From NCBI GenBank assembly GCA_017307785.1, contig JAFKGI010000038.1, positions 1 through 64,000 on the forward strand: a stretch of DNA of 64,000 nucleotides, read 5' to 3'. The notes under the pieces are model-generated. The model worked only from the letters and a program-made list of their open reading frames with translations, was not told the DNA's origin and ran no database searches. Made by a program: the position numbers and the translations under genes. The DNA is from Vulcanimicrobiota bacterium (GTDB lineage: Bacteria > Vulcanimicrobiota > Xenobia > Xenobiales > JADMJV01). Numbering within the stretch: position 1 is the first letter of the stretch; each line of letters begins with the position of its first letter. This document shows positions 17,495 through 26,195 of the stretch, one piece after another.

Positions 17495-17827
17495 CTATTG
17501 TCCCGTCCACATCAGACCGAGGACGAATCGGGTCAGGCTCTTGTTCTGGCTCATGAAAGCCCACAGGATGTAAATCACGGGTGCGCCGGCCAGGAACAGG
17601 TTGATCAGGGCGATGGCCATATCTTCCTGCCATTTGGCCAGCCACACCATCCAGAGCACGGTGATCACCACCGCCCAGCCGAAGACGAGAAAGCTGAACA
17701 GGTGAACGGTAAGAGGCACCACCACGATCCACTGGTCGGTGTGGAAGACTCGCGTCAGACCGAAGCTGAGGGCCAGGCAAATCCAGCCGAACATGCAGGT
17801 GGTGAGTGCCCAACCCTTGAGACCCAA
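17495..17827 (-). CDS. Small integral membrane protein, function unknown
   Basis: 110 residues, four hydrophobic helices (CMFGWICLALSFGL, WIVVVPLTVHLFSFLVF, AVVITVLWMVWLAKW and IALINLFLAGAPVIYILWAF). No family is recognised. The open frame starts with a TTG at 17827, while an internal ATG at 17794 would remove 11 residues; the choice is uncertain. It sits between the GGDEF-EAL gene (3 bases upstream) and nth (7 bases downstream), so it is probably one transcript with both. Confidence 0.55.
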   Translation of the reverse strand: MGLKGWALTTCMFGWICLALSFGLTRVFHTDQWIVVVPLTVHLFSFLVFGWAVVITVLWMVWLAKWQEDMAIALINLFLAGAPVIYILWAFMSQNKSLTRFVLGLMWTGQ

Positions 17828-17830
17828 AAC

Positions 17831-20479
17831 TTAGATCTTCCAGGTCTTCTTGCTGCGGTGAATGTTGGTGATCTCGGATGGAATGACCGGCTCCGAGAAG
17901 TAGTAGCCCTGAGCCAAAGCGCAGCCGTATTTGGCCAGGAACTTGACCTGATTGGCGTTTTCCACACCCTCGGCCAGAGAGAGCAGTCCCAGGCTGCTGG
18001 CCAGGTTGATGGCCGCGATGCAGACCGTGGAGCTCTGGCGGTCGGTCGGGCAACCCTCGATGATCGAGCGGTCGATCTTCAGCACTCGCGTATAGGCCAG
18101 ATTGATTTTGCTCAGATTTGAGTAGCCCACGCCGAAGTCGTCGATGGCCACCCGAATACCGGCGTTACCCAGGCGATTGATCACCTGGTCCATCATCTCC
18201 GGGTTGTAGGTGTTGAAGCCTTCGGCGATTTCCACGTAGAGGACTTCGGGCGGAATGCCGTTTTGAGACAGTTCGCGGGCGATGCACTCCACCAGGTCGG
18301 CCTGCAGCAGCTGGCGCTTGGACAAATTGATGGAGGCAAAGATGCGCAGTCCGTAGCTGAGCCATTCCCGCATCTGAGTGCAGGTCTGATTGAGAACCCA
18401 CTGGCCGATCGGGATGATCATTCCGGATTCTTCGGCGGCCGGCAGGAAGTAATCGGGTCCCACCGTGCCGTCGATGCGGTGATTCCAGCGCAGCAAGGCT
18501 TCCACGCCCACCAGCGTGCCCTTGCCCTTGGCCAGCGACACGACCGGATGATAGCGAACTTCGAACTCGCCGCGCTCCAGGGCGGAGCGCATCTGGGTGT
18601 CCAGAGATAGACGCTTCTCCTGGCGCTGGCGCAGATCGCTGGTGTAGAACTGGTGCCGATTGCGGCCCGTTTCTTTGACGTGATACATGGCCGTATCGCC
18701 GTTTTCCAACAGCTGTTGGGGCGTTTCGCCGTCATCCGGACAGATGGCGATGCCGATGGACACATGCAGATAGAATTTCTGCCCCTGCACGGTAAAGGGC
18801 GGGCCCATCATCTGCATGACGCGGTTGGCCACCACTTCCACGTGCTGGTTGATGGCCTTGCGGCGAGCCTCGGGGTGATTGTGGTCGCCCACGTTCAGCT
18901 CGGACAGCAGGATGATGAATTCATCTTCGCCCTTGCGACCCAAAGAGTCGGTTTCGCGGATGGCCTGCTGCAAGCGCTCGGCCACTTTGGCCAGCAGCTC
19001 ATCGCCGGCCTTGAAGCCCATGGCTTCGTTGAAAACCTTGAAGCGGTCGATGTCGATGACCAGCAAGGCGGCGATGCGCCGATAGCGCACGCACTGCTTG
19101 ACGGTGAACTCCAGATACTGGCTGATCAGGTTGATGTTGGGTAGTCCGGTCAGGGGATCCTGAAAAGCCAGGCGCTGGGTTTCGCGGTCGGATTCCTGGG
19201 CGCGCTTTTCGTGCTCGGCCAGCTTGTCGGCCAGCTTCTTGTTCTCCACCAGAGCCTGGTTGGCGCGCATCTCGGCGTCGCGGACGCGCTGCCAGGACTC
19301 TTGCTGTTTGCCCTCGGCCTCGCGCATGGCCAGTTCGGAACTCTCGAAGGTCCGGTCCGCATCGCGCACGCGGCTTTCCATCCGCTCGAGCCGGTCTTTG
19401 AGGGCGCGCACTTCATTTTCGGCGGCTCCACCCCGAGACTGAATTTCTTGGAGCTTGGCTTCGGCTTCCTGAGCCTTGGCCTGGTAGAGGCCGGCTTTCT
19501 CTTCCGAAAGATCGAAGCGTTGCTGCAGCTGGTCGAGCCGTTGCTGCAGCAGGCCGGCCTTCTCCTGATGAAGCTGCAGGTTGTCTTGCAGGCGGGCCAT
19601 CTCGGTCAGGTTGCCGCTGGCGCTGCGATATTTGGCCGCTTCCAGCTCCGCTTGAAGCTCCTGAATCTGATTGAGCAGGCGGTTCTGCTCTTCGGCCTGG
19701 TCGGAGCTCTGCTGCCGGAAGGCCTCCAGCGATTCGCGCAGCAGTTCGACTTCGGACCCCTGGTGGCGAGCTTGTTCTAGCTCGGCCTGCAGTCGGGCCG
19801 CTTCGTCCCCTCCCACTCCCAGGGATTCTCGCAGTTGCAGCTCGATCTGGCGAGCCGCATCCAGTTCAGCGCGCAGTTGTTCGGCTTCGTCGCCGCCCGC
19901 TCGCAGCTGCTCGAGCTCCTGGCGAACCTGCTGTTCCGCGGCCTGAGCCTGCTCCAGCTGGGTCCGCAGTTCTTCCAGTTGAGCTTCGGCATCGCGCAAG
20001 GCTTCCCGGGCCTGCTCGCATTCCTGACGAGCCAGTTCGGTTTCTTCCATGGCCTGGCGGAGCTGCTCGACCGAGTCTTCTAAATTCTTGGACTGTTGGG
20101 CGGCTTCCAGTTCGGAGCGCAGTTGCGCCAGCGACTCCTCGCTTGACTGCAGACTTTCTTCGGCGATGCGCCGAGCCTCGTCGGAGGTTTCTTTTTCTTC
20201 CTCCAGTAGCTGCAGATTGAGGCGGGCTTCGTCCAGCAAAGCCTGGAGCCCGTCGGTCTCCCCCGAGGAAGAAGGGGCCTGCTGCGCTTCGGCCAGCTCT
20301 TTTTCCAGACGGCTGGCCAGCTGCTCGGCTTCTTCCGCACGCTCGCGGGTACGCTCCAGCTCGACTTCCATTTGCCAAATTTCTTTGGTGGTCGCCTGGC
20401 ATTGGGTTTCCGCCGTCTTGAGACGCTTCTCTAACTTGGTGATCTTAGCCTGAAGGGCTTCCTGCTCCTCAACCTGCAC
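17831..20479 (-). CDS. Long coiled-coil GGDEF-EAL protein
   Basis: 882 residues. About residues 1-420 are an almost unbroken coiled coil rich in Glu, Gln, Leu and Ala. About 430-590 are a GGDEF domain whose active-site motif reads GEDEF (in GRKGEDEFIIL), so cyclase activity is plausible but altered. About 620-870 are an EAL phosphodiesterase domain with GVEALLRW, DDFGVGYSNL and EGVENANQ. No transmembrane helix or signal peptide is visible. I chose GTG 20479 because GGAGG lies nine bases upstream; the frame is open to a GTG at 20536 that lacks such a site. It leads an operon with a membrane protein and nth. Confidence 0.85.
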   Translation of the reverse strand: MQVEEQEALQAKITKLEKRLKTAETQCQATTKEIWQMEVELERTRERAEEAEQLASRLEKELAEAQQAPSSSGETDGLQALLDEARLNLQLLEEEKETSDEARRIAEESLQSSEESLAQLRSELEAAQQSKNLEDSVEQLRQAMEETELARQECEQAREALRDAEAQLEELRTQLEQAQAAEQQVRQELEQLRAGGDEAEQLRAELDAARQIELQLRESLGVGGDEAARLQAELEQARHQGSEVELLRESLEAFRQQSSDQAEEQNRLLNQIQELQAELEAAKYRSASGNLTEMARLQDNLQLHQEKAGLLQQRLDQLQQRFDLSEEKAGLYQAKAQEAEAKLQEIQSRGGAAENEVRALKDRLERMESRVRDADRTFESSELAMREAEGKQQESWQRVRDAEMRANQALVENKKLADKLAEHEKRAQESDRETQRLAFQDPLTGLPNINLISQYLEFTVKQCVRYRRIAALLVIDIDRFKVFNEAMGFKAGDELLAKVAERLQQAIRETDSLGRKGEDEFIILLSELNVGDHNHPEARRKAINQHVEVVANRVMQMMGPPFTVQGQKFYLHVSIGIAICPDDGETPQQLLENGDTAMYHVKETGRNRHQFYTSDLRQRQEKRLSLDTQMRSALERGEFEVRYHPVVSLAKGKGTLVGVEALLRWNHRIDGTVGPDYFLPAAEESGMIIPIGQWVLNQTCTQMREWLSYGLRIFASINLSKRQLLQADLVECIARELSQNGIPPEVLYVEIAEGFNTYNPEMMDQVINRLGNAGIRVAIDDFGVGYSNLSKINLAYTRVLKIDRSIIEGCPTDRQSSTVCIAAINLASSLGLLSLAEGVENANQVKFLAKYGCALAQGYYFSEPVIPSEITNIHRSKKTWKI

Positions 20480-20553
20480 TAACTGCCGCCTCCAACCCAA
20501 TCTACCCCATGAGCCATTTCTCCTAGGCCTTTCCACTCGGCAAGGGGGATCTC

Positions 20554-20573
20554 CTAGATTTGTTAAAATCTAG
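20554..20573. promoter_or_regulatory. Perfect 8-bp inverted repeat upstream of the FGE-like gene
   Basis: CTAGATTT, four bases, then AAATCTAG. It ends five bases before the ATG at 20578, in the 98-base divergent gap to the GGDEF-EAL gene. It could be an operator or a hairpin hiding the start of the FGE-like gene. No ribosome binding site is obvious just upstream of that ATG. The repeat itself is certain; its role is not known. Confidence 0.5.
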
Positions 20574-20577
20574 CGTA

Positions 20578-21225
20578 ATGAATTGTCGACGGCTGGCTTC
20601 GGGCGTACTTGCATTGTGGCTTTCGGGTTGCCAACCCGCCCCTCCGCCGCCCCCTCCGCCGGGCATGGTATTGGTGCCGGCCGGCCCTTGTATCCTGGGC
20701 TCCGAGGACGGTGAGGGGTTCTTCCCACGCCACCAGGAAAACTTGCCTGGTTTCTATATCGATAAAACCGAAGTCACGCAGGCCGAATACAAGAGGTACA
20801 GGCCCGACTATCCGGTCGCTCCCGGAGATGAAAACAAGCCGGTGACTCACGTTACCAAGGCGGAGGTGGAAGCCTATCTTCAAAGCGTGGGCAAGCGCCT
20901 GCCCACGGCCGCCGAGTGGGAAAAGGCGGCCCGCGGAACCGATGGTCGCACTTACCCTTGGGGCAACGATTGGGATTATCGCAAGGGCAACCTGACCGCC
21001 AAGGGGCGCTCCGGGAATTTCTGCTCGACCGGGCGTATGAAGCCGGTCGGCAGTTTCCCCCAGGGCGCCAGTCCCTACGGCTGTCAGGATATGTGCGGCA
21101 ACGCCTTTGAGTGGGTGGCCGACTTGAAGGAAGGCCGCCCGGTGATTCGCGGTGGCGCCTACGGCTATCGAGAGCGGGATTGTCGTAGCTCCAGCTACGC
21201 CACCGAGGACGAAGGCTTTACGTGA
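20578..21225 (+). CDS. Formylglycine-generating-enzyme-family lipoprotein, cut by an in-frame TGA
   Basis: 215 residues. It starts with a lipoprotein signal ending in the lipobox LSGC, then a Pro-rich linker and the FGE-sulfatase fold: MVLVPAG, IDKTEVTQAEY, RLPTAAEWEKAARG, TYPWG, GNAFEWVAD and VIRGGAYG. The usual catalytic cysteine pair is not evident, so it is more likely a binding or scaffold protein than an active enzyme. The predicted stop TGA at 21223-21225 is followed in the same frame by NDVGFRGAKTLP, which is the family's normal C-terminus (NDVGFR). So the gene is either truncated by a nonsense change, read through, or a sequencing error. The start is ATG 20578. Confidence 0.82.
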   Translation: MNCRRLASGVLALWLSGCQPAPPPPPPPGMVLVPAGPCILGSEDGEGFFPRHQENLPGFYIDKTEVTQAEYKRYRPDYPVAPGDENKPVTHVTKAEVEAYLQSVGKRLPTAAEWEKAARGTDGRTYPWGNDWDYRKGNLTAKGRSGNFCSTGRMKPVGSFPQGASPYGCQDMCGNAFEWVADLKEGRPVIRGGAYGYRERDCRSSSYATEDEGFT

Positions 21226-21264
21226 AACGACGTCGGTTTTCGCGGCGCGAAGACTTTACCCTGA
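21226..21264 (+). other. Read-through extension of the FGE-like gene
   Basis: In frame after the TGA at 21223, this stretch encodes N-D-V-G-F-R-G-A-K-T-L-P and then ends at TGA 21262-21264. It matches the conserved end of FGE-sulfatase domains. It shows that the frame was once, or still is, contiguous. I cannot tell read-through from mutation. Confidence 0.75.
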
Positions 21265-21301
21265 AATAAAAAAGCGGCCGCGCTTGAGGGCGCGGCCGCT
21301 T
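21265..21301 (-). terminator. Rho-independent terminator for the minus-strand pentein gene
   Basis: A 12-bp stem (AAGCGGCCGCGC at 21272-21283 with GCGCGGCCGCTT at 21290-21301) is followed on the minus strand by a T-rich run (complement of AAATAAAAAA at about 21264-21273). It lies about 10 bases after the stop codon of the pentein gene, which ends at 21312. Confidence 0.85.
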
Positions 21302-21311
21302 CGCCTTGCGA

Positions 21312-23075
21312 TCAGGCGGTTTGCAGCTGGGCGTGGGCCGGGTTCTGCAGCAACTGATCGGAGATCAGATCGCCTTCCGGCTTGGTGCGGCACTTCAGGC
21401 CGCCCCACAAGTCCAGCGTCTTCTGAGTCACCGAGGGATCCAGGAAGTGCAGCCGGCTGATGGTGCCGTGCGCCATGTCGAAGATTTTCTGGGCCATAAA
21501 GGCTTCTTCGTGGGCCTGGCCGCCCATCAGCACCGAGATGCGCTCGCCCTGTTCGTTGGTGAAGTGGCGGGCGTTGAAGTAGTTGGCCGTATCGCGTCCC
21601 GGGTTGGTCGGATCCACGAAGGAGCCGCCCACTCGATGCACCGTGAAACCGGCGGCCTTCAGGTCCCTGGCCGTCATTTCTTCATAGGGGGCCATTTTTT
21701 CGGCTTGCTCGCGCATGCCGGCGGCCCGCTCCTCGATTTTGGCCAGCTGGCGGTCGGCCTGTTTCTGGCTGAGTTCGCCGTTCTTCACGCCTTCGGCCAC
21801 AGCCTCACGAGCCCAGGTCAGCTGCTGTTCGCAGGCGGCTTTGGAATCGTTGAGCATGATTTCGCCGGGGGCGATGGCGGTCATGCGCATGTCGAGATGG
21901 AAAGCGCCCGGCTGCTCGACGGCGACCACGTTTTTCACGTCCAGCCCCAGGTCGGCCGCGATAACTTTGTTGACTTCAGCATCGGACCACTCTTTGCCGG
22001 TCTGCTTCTCGAGCAGGCGCTTGGTGACGTGGAAGCTGTCCTTGCCGACCAGCACGTAGCCTTCGCCGTTCTGGCGGCTGCCGGTGTAGATGTTGCCACC
22101 TTCCAGGTAGCTGAGGGCCTGGCGCAACGGTCCTTTGGTGATGGTTCCGCGGGCCAGAGCGGCCTGCTGGTACTTGCCCTGGTTGACGGCGCCGTGGAAA
22201 GCGAACTTGCCGTCGCAGCCGGTACCTTTGTAGCGCTCCTTGCGCCCCTCGGTGATGGCGTCGCGGATCAAGCTGCCGCCGTAGCCGTCTTCAAAGATGG
22301 CGGGGGTGATTTGACCTTTGCCAAGAGAGGGCTCGGAATAATCTTCCATCCACACTTCGCCGTGGGGAATTTCCATCAAGGACAGGTTTTCATAGCCTTT
22401 GAGCACGCTCTGGAAAGAGCTCAGGCTGCCACCGATGCCGGCCACGACGTGGAATCCCTCGATCTGGCCGATCTTGGACAGTTGCTGGGCGTAGCGAGTG
22501 CTGACGTCGCCGGTGGAACGCATATACATCGAGACGTCGGTGGGGTTCAAGGTGGCATCCTTGGGGACCACCCGGTCGCCGGGGACAGCGCCGTTCTTCA
22601 GCTGCTCTTCGCGAGCGGCACCGGTGTCGCTGATGGCCTGGCGGACTTGCTGGTCGGTTACCACGTAATGCTGAGAGGGAGGCGAAGGCAGTCGGGTGGC
22701 GGCCATCAGTTCTTCGAAGTTGACCGAAGCGATCTGGCCGCTGCCGGTGGGCATGAAAGTGCGAATCTCGTAGTGAGAACTAGGATATTGGCCGTGTTTG
22801 GCGTCGTTGGCCAGATGGCCGGCCAGGCTGGCGTTGCCCAGCTTGAACTGCATCGGTTCGGCCAGGCTGGGCTTGGGCTGCTGTTTGGGGCCGAAGATCC
22901 AGTCCATCAAGCCTTTGTCGGGTTCGGAGCCGCGATCGATGCCGAGGTCCTGGATGGAGACGCGTCCGCCTTCCTCCGACTCGGTGAGCTCTTCCTTCAA
23001 GTAGACGGGCTTGGCGTGTTGTGGATGGGCAAATGGGATGCCTTTTAAGGGAGTCTGTCCGATGCTGTTTGACAT
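21312..23075 (-). CDS. Pentein-fold protein, agmatine/peptidylarginine deiminase-like (paralogue 1)
   Basis: 587 residues. I see pentein-style catalytic positions: WMEDYSEP (about residue 243), GGNIYTGSR, FHLDM near 392 and GGLKC near 561, the last being the likely nucleophilic cysteine. The order W-x-x-D, H-x-D, C-terminal Cys matches the guanidine-modifying superfamily (deiminases, amidinotransferases). It shares this layout with the gene ending at 48112, so the two are paralogues. The N-terminal 90 residues are low in structure and there is no signal peptide. The substrate is unknown. It has a terminator downstream, and an inverted repeat 8 bases before its ATG. Confidence 0.65.
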   Translation of the reverse strand: MSNSIGQTPLKGIPFAHPQHAKPVYLKEELTESEEGGRVSIQDLGIDRGSEPDKGLMDWIFGPKQQPKPSLAEPMQFKLGNASLAGHLANDAKHGQYPSSHYEIRTFMPTGSGQIASVNFEELMAATRLPSPPSQHYVVTDQQVRQAISDTGAAREEQLKNGAVPGDRVVPKDATLNPTDVSMYMRSTGDVSTRYAQQLSKIGQIEGFHVVAGIGGSLSSFQSVLKGYENLSLMEIPHGEVWMEDYSEPSLGKGQITPAIFEDGYGGSLIRDAITEGRKERYKGTGCDGKFAFHGAVNQGKYQQAALARGTITKGPLRQALSYLEGGNIYTGSRQNGEGYVLVGKDSFHVTKRLLEKQTGKEWSDAEVNKVIAADLGLDVKNVVAVEQPGAFHLDMRMTAIAPGEIMLNDSKAACEQQLTWAREAVAEGVKNGELSQKQADRQLAKIEERAAGMREQAEKMAPYEEMTARDLKAAGFTVHRVGGSFVDPTNPGRDTANYFNARHFTNEQGERISVLMGGQAHEEAFMAQKIFDMAHGTISRLHFLDPSVTQKTLDLWGGLKCRTKPEGDLISDQLLQNPAHAQLQTA

Positions 23076-23081
23076 TGGGCA

Positions 23082-23116
23082 AGTGTCCGTTTCTGTGTGT
23101 GTGTAATATGGACACT
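23082..23116. repeat. Inverted repeat around a GT tract, upstream of the pentein gene
   Basis: AGTGTCC at 23082-23088 pairs with GGACACT at 23110-23116 (7 bp, perfect), with a run of GT dinucleotides between. It lies just upstream of the pentein ATG on the minus strand and could fold in the mRNA leader near the ribosome site. A regulatory role is inference. Confidence 0.45.
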
Positions 23117-23258
23117 AAAACCGATTTTGTTTGAAAGAAAAAAGACGAGTTGTTAACGGGCTACAAATTGGTCAAGCTCGCACTTCAGGAGCAGGTGGCA
23201 CGTACCGACCCGGGGCCATAGGTGGCAATTTGCTGGACGGCGAACGTCGCCCCCTCGC

Positions 23259-24710
23259 ATGCTCTATCCGTTGCTTGGAGTCAGCTTCTTCTACCTGGTC
23301 ATCTTCACCATTGGCCTGGTGGCCGGCCGTAAGAAAGGTGCCGACACCGCCGCGGAAGTGCTGGTGGCGGGCCGGCGTATCCCTCTCTGGATCGGTGCCC
23401 TGACCATGACCGCCACCTGGGTGGACGGCGGCTACCTCAACGGGACGGCCGAGGCCGTTTATGGGCGCGGCCTGGCCTGGGCCCAGGCGCCCTGGGGTTT
23501 CGGCCTTTCGCTGGCCCTGGGCGGCCTTTTCTTCGCCAAGATCATGCACGAAAACGAGTTCCACACCATGCTCGACCCTTTTCAGCGACGCTACGGGGAA
23601 AAGCTGGGCTCGATCATGTATTGGCCGGCCATGCTCGGCGAGTTGCTCTGGACCTCGGGCATTCTGGCCGCCCTGGGCACTACTTTCGGCATCTTGTTGG
23701 GCATCGATTTTCGACTTGCCATCCTCGTCTCGTCCGCCATGACCATCACCTACACGGTGCGTGGTGGTCTCTGGTCCATCGCCTACACCGACGTGGCTCA
23801 ACTGGCTATGGCCAGCGTGGGAATGGCGATTTGCGTGCCCTTCGTGTTTGCCCATTTCTCGTCAGCCGGGGAAGTCTGGGCCGCCTATCAGGCCAAATTC
23901 CCCGGCACCTGCGGCCTCTTTCCCGACCGTCAGCACGGCCTCTGGTTCGACAACGCCTGCCTGCTGATTTTCGGCGGTATCCCCTGGCACTGCTACTTCC
24001 AGCGGGTGCTTTCGTCGCCCACGCCGACGGTGGCCCGCAACCTGTCCTTGATCGCCGCCGCCCTGTGTCTGATTCTGGCCGTTCCTCCGGCCCTGCTGGG
24101 CATGGCCGGGGCGGTCTACAACTGGCAGGGACACGCTCCCGCCGGCGACTTCCTGGTGCTGCCTCAGGTGCTCCACGATCTGGCGCCGACCTGGGTAGGC
24201 ATCTTGGGGCTGTGCGCCGTGGCCGGAGCCATTATGTCGAGCGTGGACGCTTCCATCTATTCGGCCGCCAGCATGTTCAGCTGGAACATCATGCATCGGA
24301 TCGTCCGGCCCAGTGAGGACCCCACCTTGCTGGCTCGCACCAATCGCCGCGCCATCGTGGTGTTGGGGGTCATCGGTACCCTGATCGCTCTCAACGTGCG
24401 CAGCATCTATACGCTCTGGTTTCTCTCGGCCGACCTGGTTTACGTCCTGCTCTTTCCCCAACTGCTGGTGGTGCTCTATTACCGAGCGGCCAGCACCCGT
24501 GGCGTGCTGGCCGGCATGGCGGTCGCTCTCTTTTTGCGCCTGGGTGGGGGAGAAGCCGCTCTGGGCATTGCAACCTGGCTGCCCTACGGTCCGGATTTTC
24601 CTTTCAAGACTGTGGCCATGCTGACCGGTCTACTCGTGACCGTGATTGTCTCCCGGCTGCTGCCGGGGGGAACTCGACCCGTCCCCTGGCTGGGCCAGAC
24701 CTGCGAATAA
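23259..24710 (+). CDS. Na+:solute symporter, high-affinity choline transporter-like
   Basis: 483 residues with about 12-13 transmembrane helices and the sodium:solute symporter fold. The segment TWVDGGYLNGTAEAVY near residue 53 and ITYTVRGGLWSIAYTDV strongly resemble SLC5A7/CHT-type choline transporters rather than proline or glucose symporters. It would import choline or a related compound with sodium. The start ATG at 23259 has no strong ribosome site visible. It stands alone; the next gene is convergent and its stop lies two bases away. Specificity needs testing. Confidence 0.8.
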   Translation: MLYPLLGVSFFYLVIFTIGLVAGRKKGADTAAEVLVAGRRIPLWIGALTMTATWVDGGYLNGTAEAVYGRGLAWAQAPWGFGLSLALGGLFFAKIMHENEFHTMLDPFQRRYGEKLGSIMYWPAMLGELLWTSGILAALGTTFGILLGIDFRLAILVSSAMTITYTVRGGLWSIAYTDVAQLAMASVGMAICVPFVFAHFSSAGEVWAAYQAKFPGTCGLFPDRQHGLWFDNACLLIFGGIPWHCYFQRVLSSPTPTVARNLSLIAAALCLILAVPPALLGMAGAVYNWQGHAPAGDFLVLPQVLHDLAPTWVGILGLCAVAGAIMSSVDASIYSAASMFSWNIMHRIVRPSEDPTLLARTNRRAIVVLGVIGTLIALNVRSIYTLWFLSADLVYVLLFPQLLVVLYYRAASTRGVLAGMAVALFLRLGGGEAALGIATWLPYGPDFPFKTVAMLTGLLVTVIVSRLLPGGTRPVPWLGQTCE

Positions 24711-24712
24711 GG

Positions 24713-26098
24713 TCAGCGGTGGCGGGGATCGGCCAGGTACTCGGAGGCCAGCGAGAGACCTTCTTCCTGGCTTTCAAACTCGCCGTCCACGAAGTCATCC
24801 AACAAGGCCTGCAGAATGCGACGGATGGTTCGCTCTTCCAGCGCGCCGAACTGTTCCAGCAGTTCTTCTCGAGACACCGGCAGGCAGGGGTTGGCCAGGA
24901 AGCCCTGCAGAAAATACTGGTCGAGCAGAAAATCCACGAACTCTTTTTGCTCTTCCAGGCGCATTTGCGATTGCAAGGGTCCCCGGCAGGCCTCCACATC
25001 GGCCAGCGAGAGCAGGGCCAACTCCGGTAATCGCTTGCCGAGCTTGCGAAAGAGGGCATGGATGCGAGACGGCAGTCCGTTCTCGCTGGGAATCATGACC
25101 GGTTCCATGTGCTGAGCCACCAGGGCCACCAGTTCCCCGCGTTCGGCGCCAGCCAGGCGCAACTGGTAGGCGATTTCGGTGGCTCGCTGGGCACTGACTT
25201 CTTCGTGCCCGAGAAAGCGGATGCGTCCCTCCCGGGTGAACGACTGCGTGGCCGGCTTGCCTAAATCGTGACAATAAGCGGCCAGGCGCAAAAGATCCGG
25301 GTCGATGCTCTCTTTGAGCTCGGCCTGCCAGTTGGGGAAGCGAGCGAATCCATCCCCGATCATGGCCTCCACACCGGCCACCACAGCCATGGTGTGGTCA
25401 TAGACGTCCAGGTGATGGTAGCCGTTCTGCAGTACTTCGCGGCAGTCTTCCAGAGCGCTAAACTGCCAGTGGGCCGTGCGCCAGTCTCCCGTTTCCGGTT
25501 CTTGAGTGCGCACCAGCAGCGCGCGTAGCTCGGCCAGCGTGCCTCTACGCATGGGACCGCCGGTGATGCCGCAGCGAGGTTGCTCGAAGCGGTTCTCCCA
25601 GTCGTAAACCGTCACTTCGCAGGCGTAGCCGCCAACATCAGCCAGGCGCACGTGCTGATACTCCGCTTCTTTGGCCCGGACCAGAATCAATTCGGGCGCC
25701 CATTCCGCCAACGCCTCCACCACCAACTCGACGTCGTCGCAATAGCAGTTGATGTCGATATCCGAGCCCTGGCGGATGTGTCCGGTCCAGGTGGAGCCAA
25801 TCACGCGCGGCTGCCATTCTCCCAGTCGTTCCATCAACTCGAGTGCGCAGCGCCGCATACTTTCCAGGCGCAGCGCGTGTTCCTCGCCCTCCATGCGGCG
25901 GGCGATGTGCAGCAGTTGTTCGTGAATCTCTCGATTGCTGGGTAGGTGAATGGTGCCTTGACGTTTGGCGGCCACTCGCTTGGCCTGGAAATACTCGCGG
26001 TATTCCCGGTGATAGAGGAGGCGGGCCGCTTCCACGGCGACCCGGTGGCGAACGCTGGCTCGGTGAGCCGGTTCCCAGTGACTTCCGCGCTTGTTCAT
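24713..26098 (-). CDS. Nucleotidyltransferase + HD-domain protein, CCA-adding-enzyme-like
   Basis: 461 residues. An N-terminal helical region leads into a nucleotidyltransferase fold with GSTWTGHIRQGSDIDINCY (the GS and DxD catalytic motifs) at about residues 101-120. An HD phosphohydrolase-type domain follows with YHHLDVYDHT and AAYCHDLGKPA (about residues 277-288). This order resembles tRNA CCA nucleotidyltransferase fused to an HD domain, but the substrate could be another RNA or a metabolite. No other tRNA-processing gene is nearby. It ends two bases from the convergent symporter gene. The start is an ATG at 26098. Confidence 0.7.
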   Translation of the reverse strand: MNKRGSHWEPAHRASVRHRVAVEAARLLYHREYREYFQAKRVAAKRQGTIHLPSNREIHEQLLHIARRMEGEEHALRLESMRRCALELMERLGEWQPRVIGSTWTGHIRQGSDIDINCYCDDVELVVEALAEWAPELILVRAKEAEYQHVRLADVGGYACEVTVYDWENRFEQPRCGITGGPMRRGTLAELRALLVRTQEPETGDWRTAHWQFSALEDCREVLQNGYHHLDVYDHTMAVVAGVEAMIGDGFARFPNWQAELKESIDPDLLRLAAYCHDLGKPATQSFTREGRIRFLGHEEVSAQRATEIAYQLRLAGAERGELVALVAQHMEPVMIPSENGLPSRIHALFRKLGKRLPELALLSLADVEACRGPLQSQMRLEEQKEFVDFLLDQYFLQGFLANPCLPVSREELLEQFGALEERTIRRILQALLDDFVDGEFESQEEGLSLASEYLADPRHR

Positions 26099-26195
26099 CG
26101 CGTTTGGTGCTTCGTACCACAGGCCCCGAAGCCGGGCGCTTAGATAGGTCCTACTCTAGCAGGCCCGCTCCGTATTGCCAAGGAACCGCCGACTT

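Noticed and set aside
21223..21225. TGA as a selenocysteine codon
   Set aside because: The position is not a catalytic Cys site of the family, and I see no selenocysteine insertion element. A nonsense change or read-through is simpler.
21306..23048. Long plus-strand open frame (580 codons) opposite pentein paralogue 1
   Set aside because: It covers the same DNA as the pentein gene, lacks recognisable motifs, and has the His/Val/Gly/Ala-rich bias typical of an antisense artefact.
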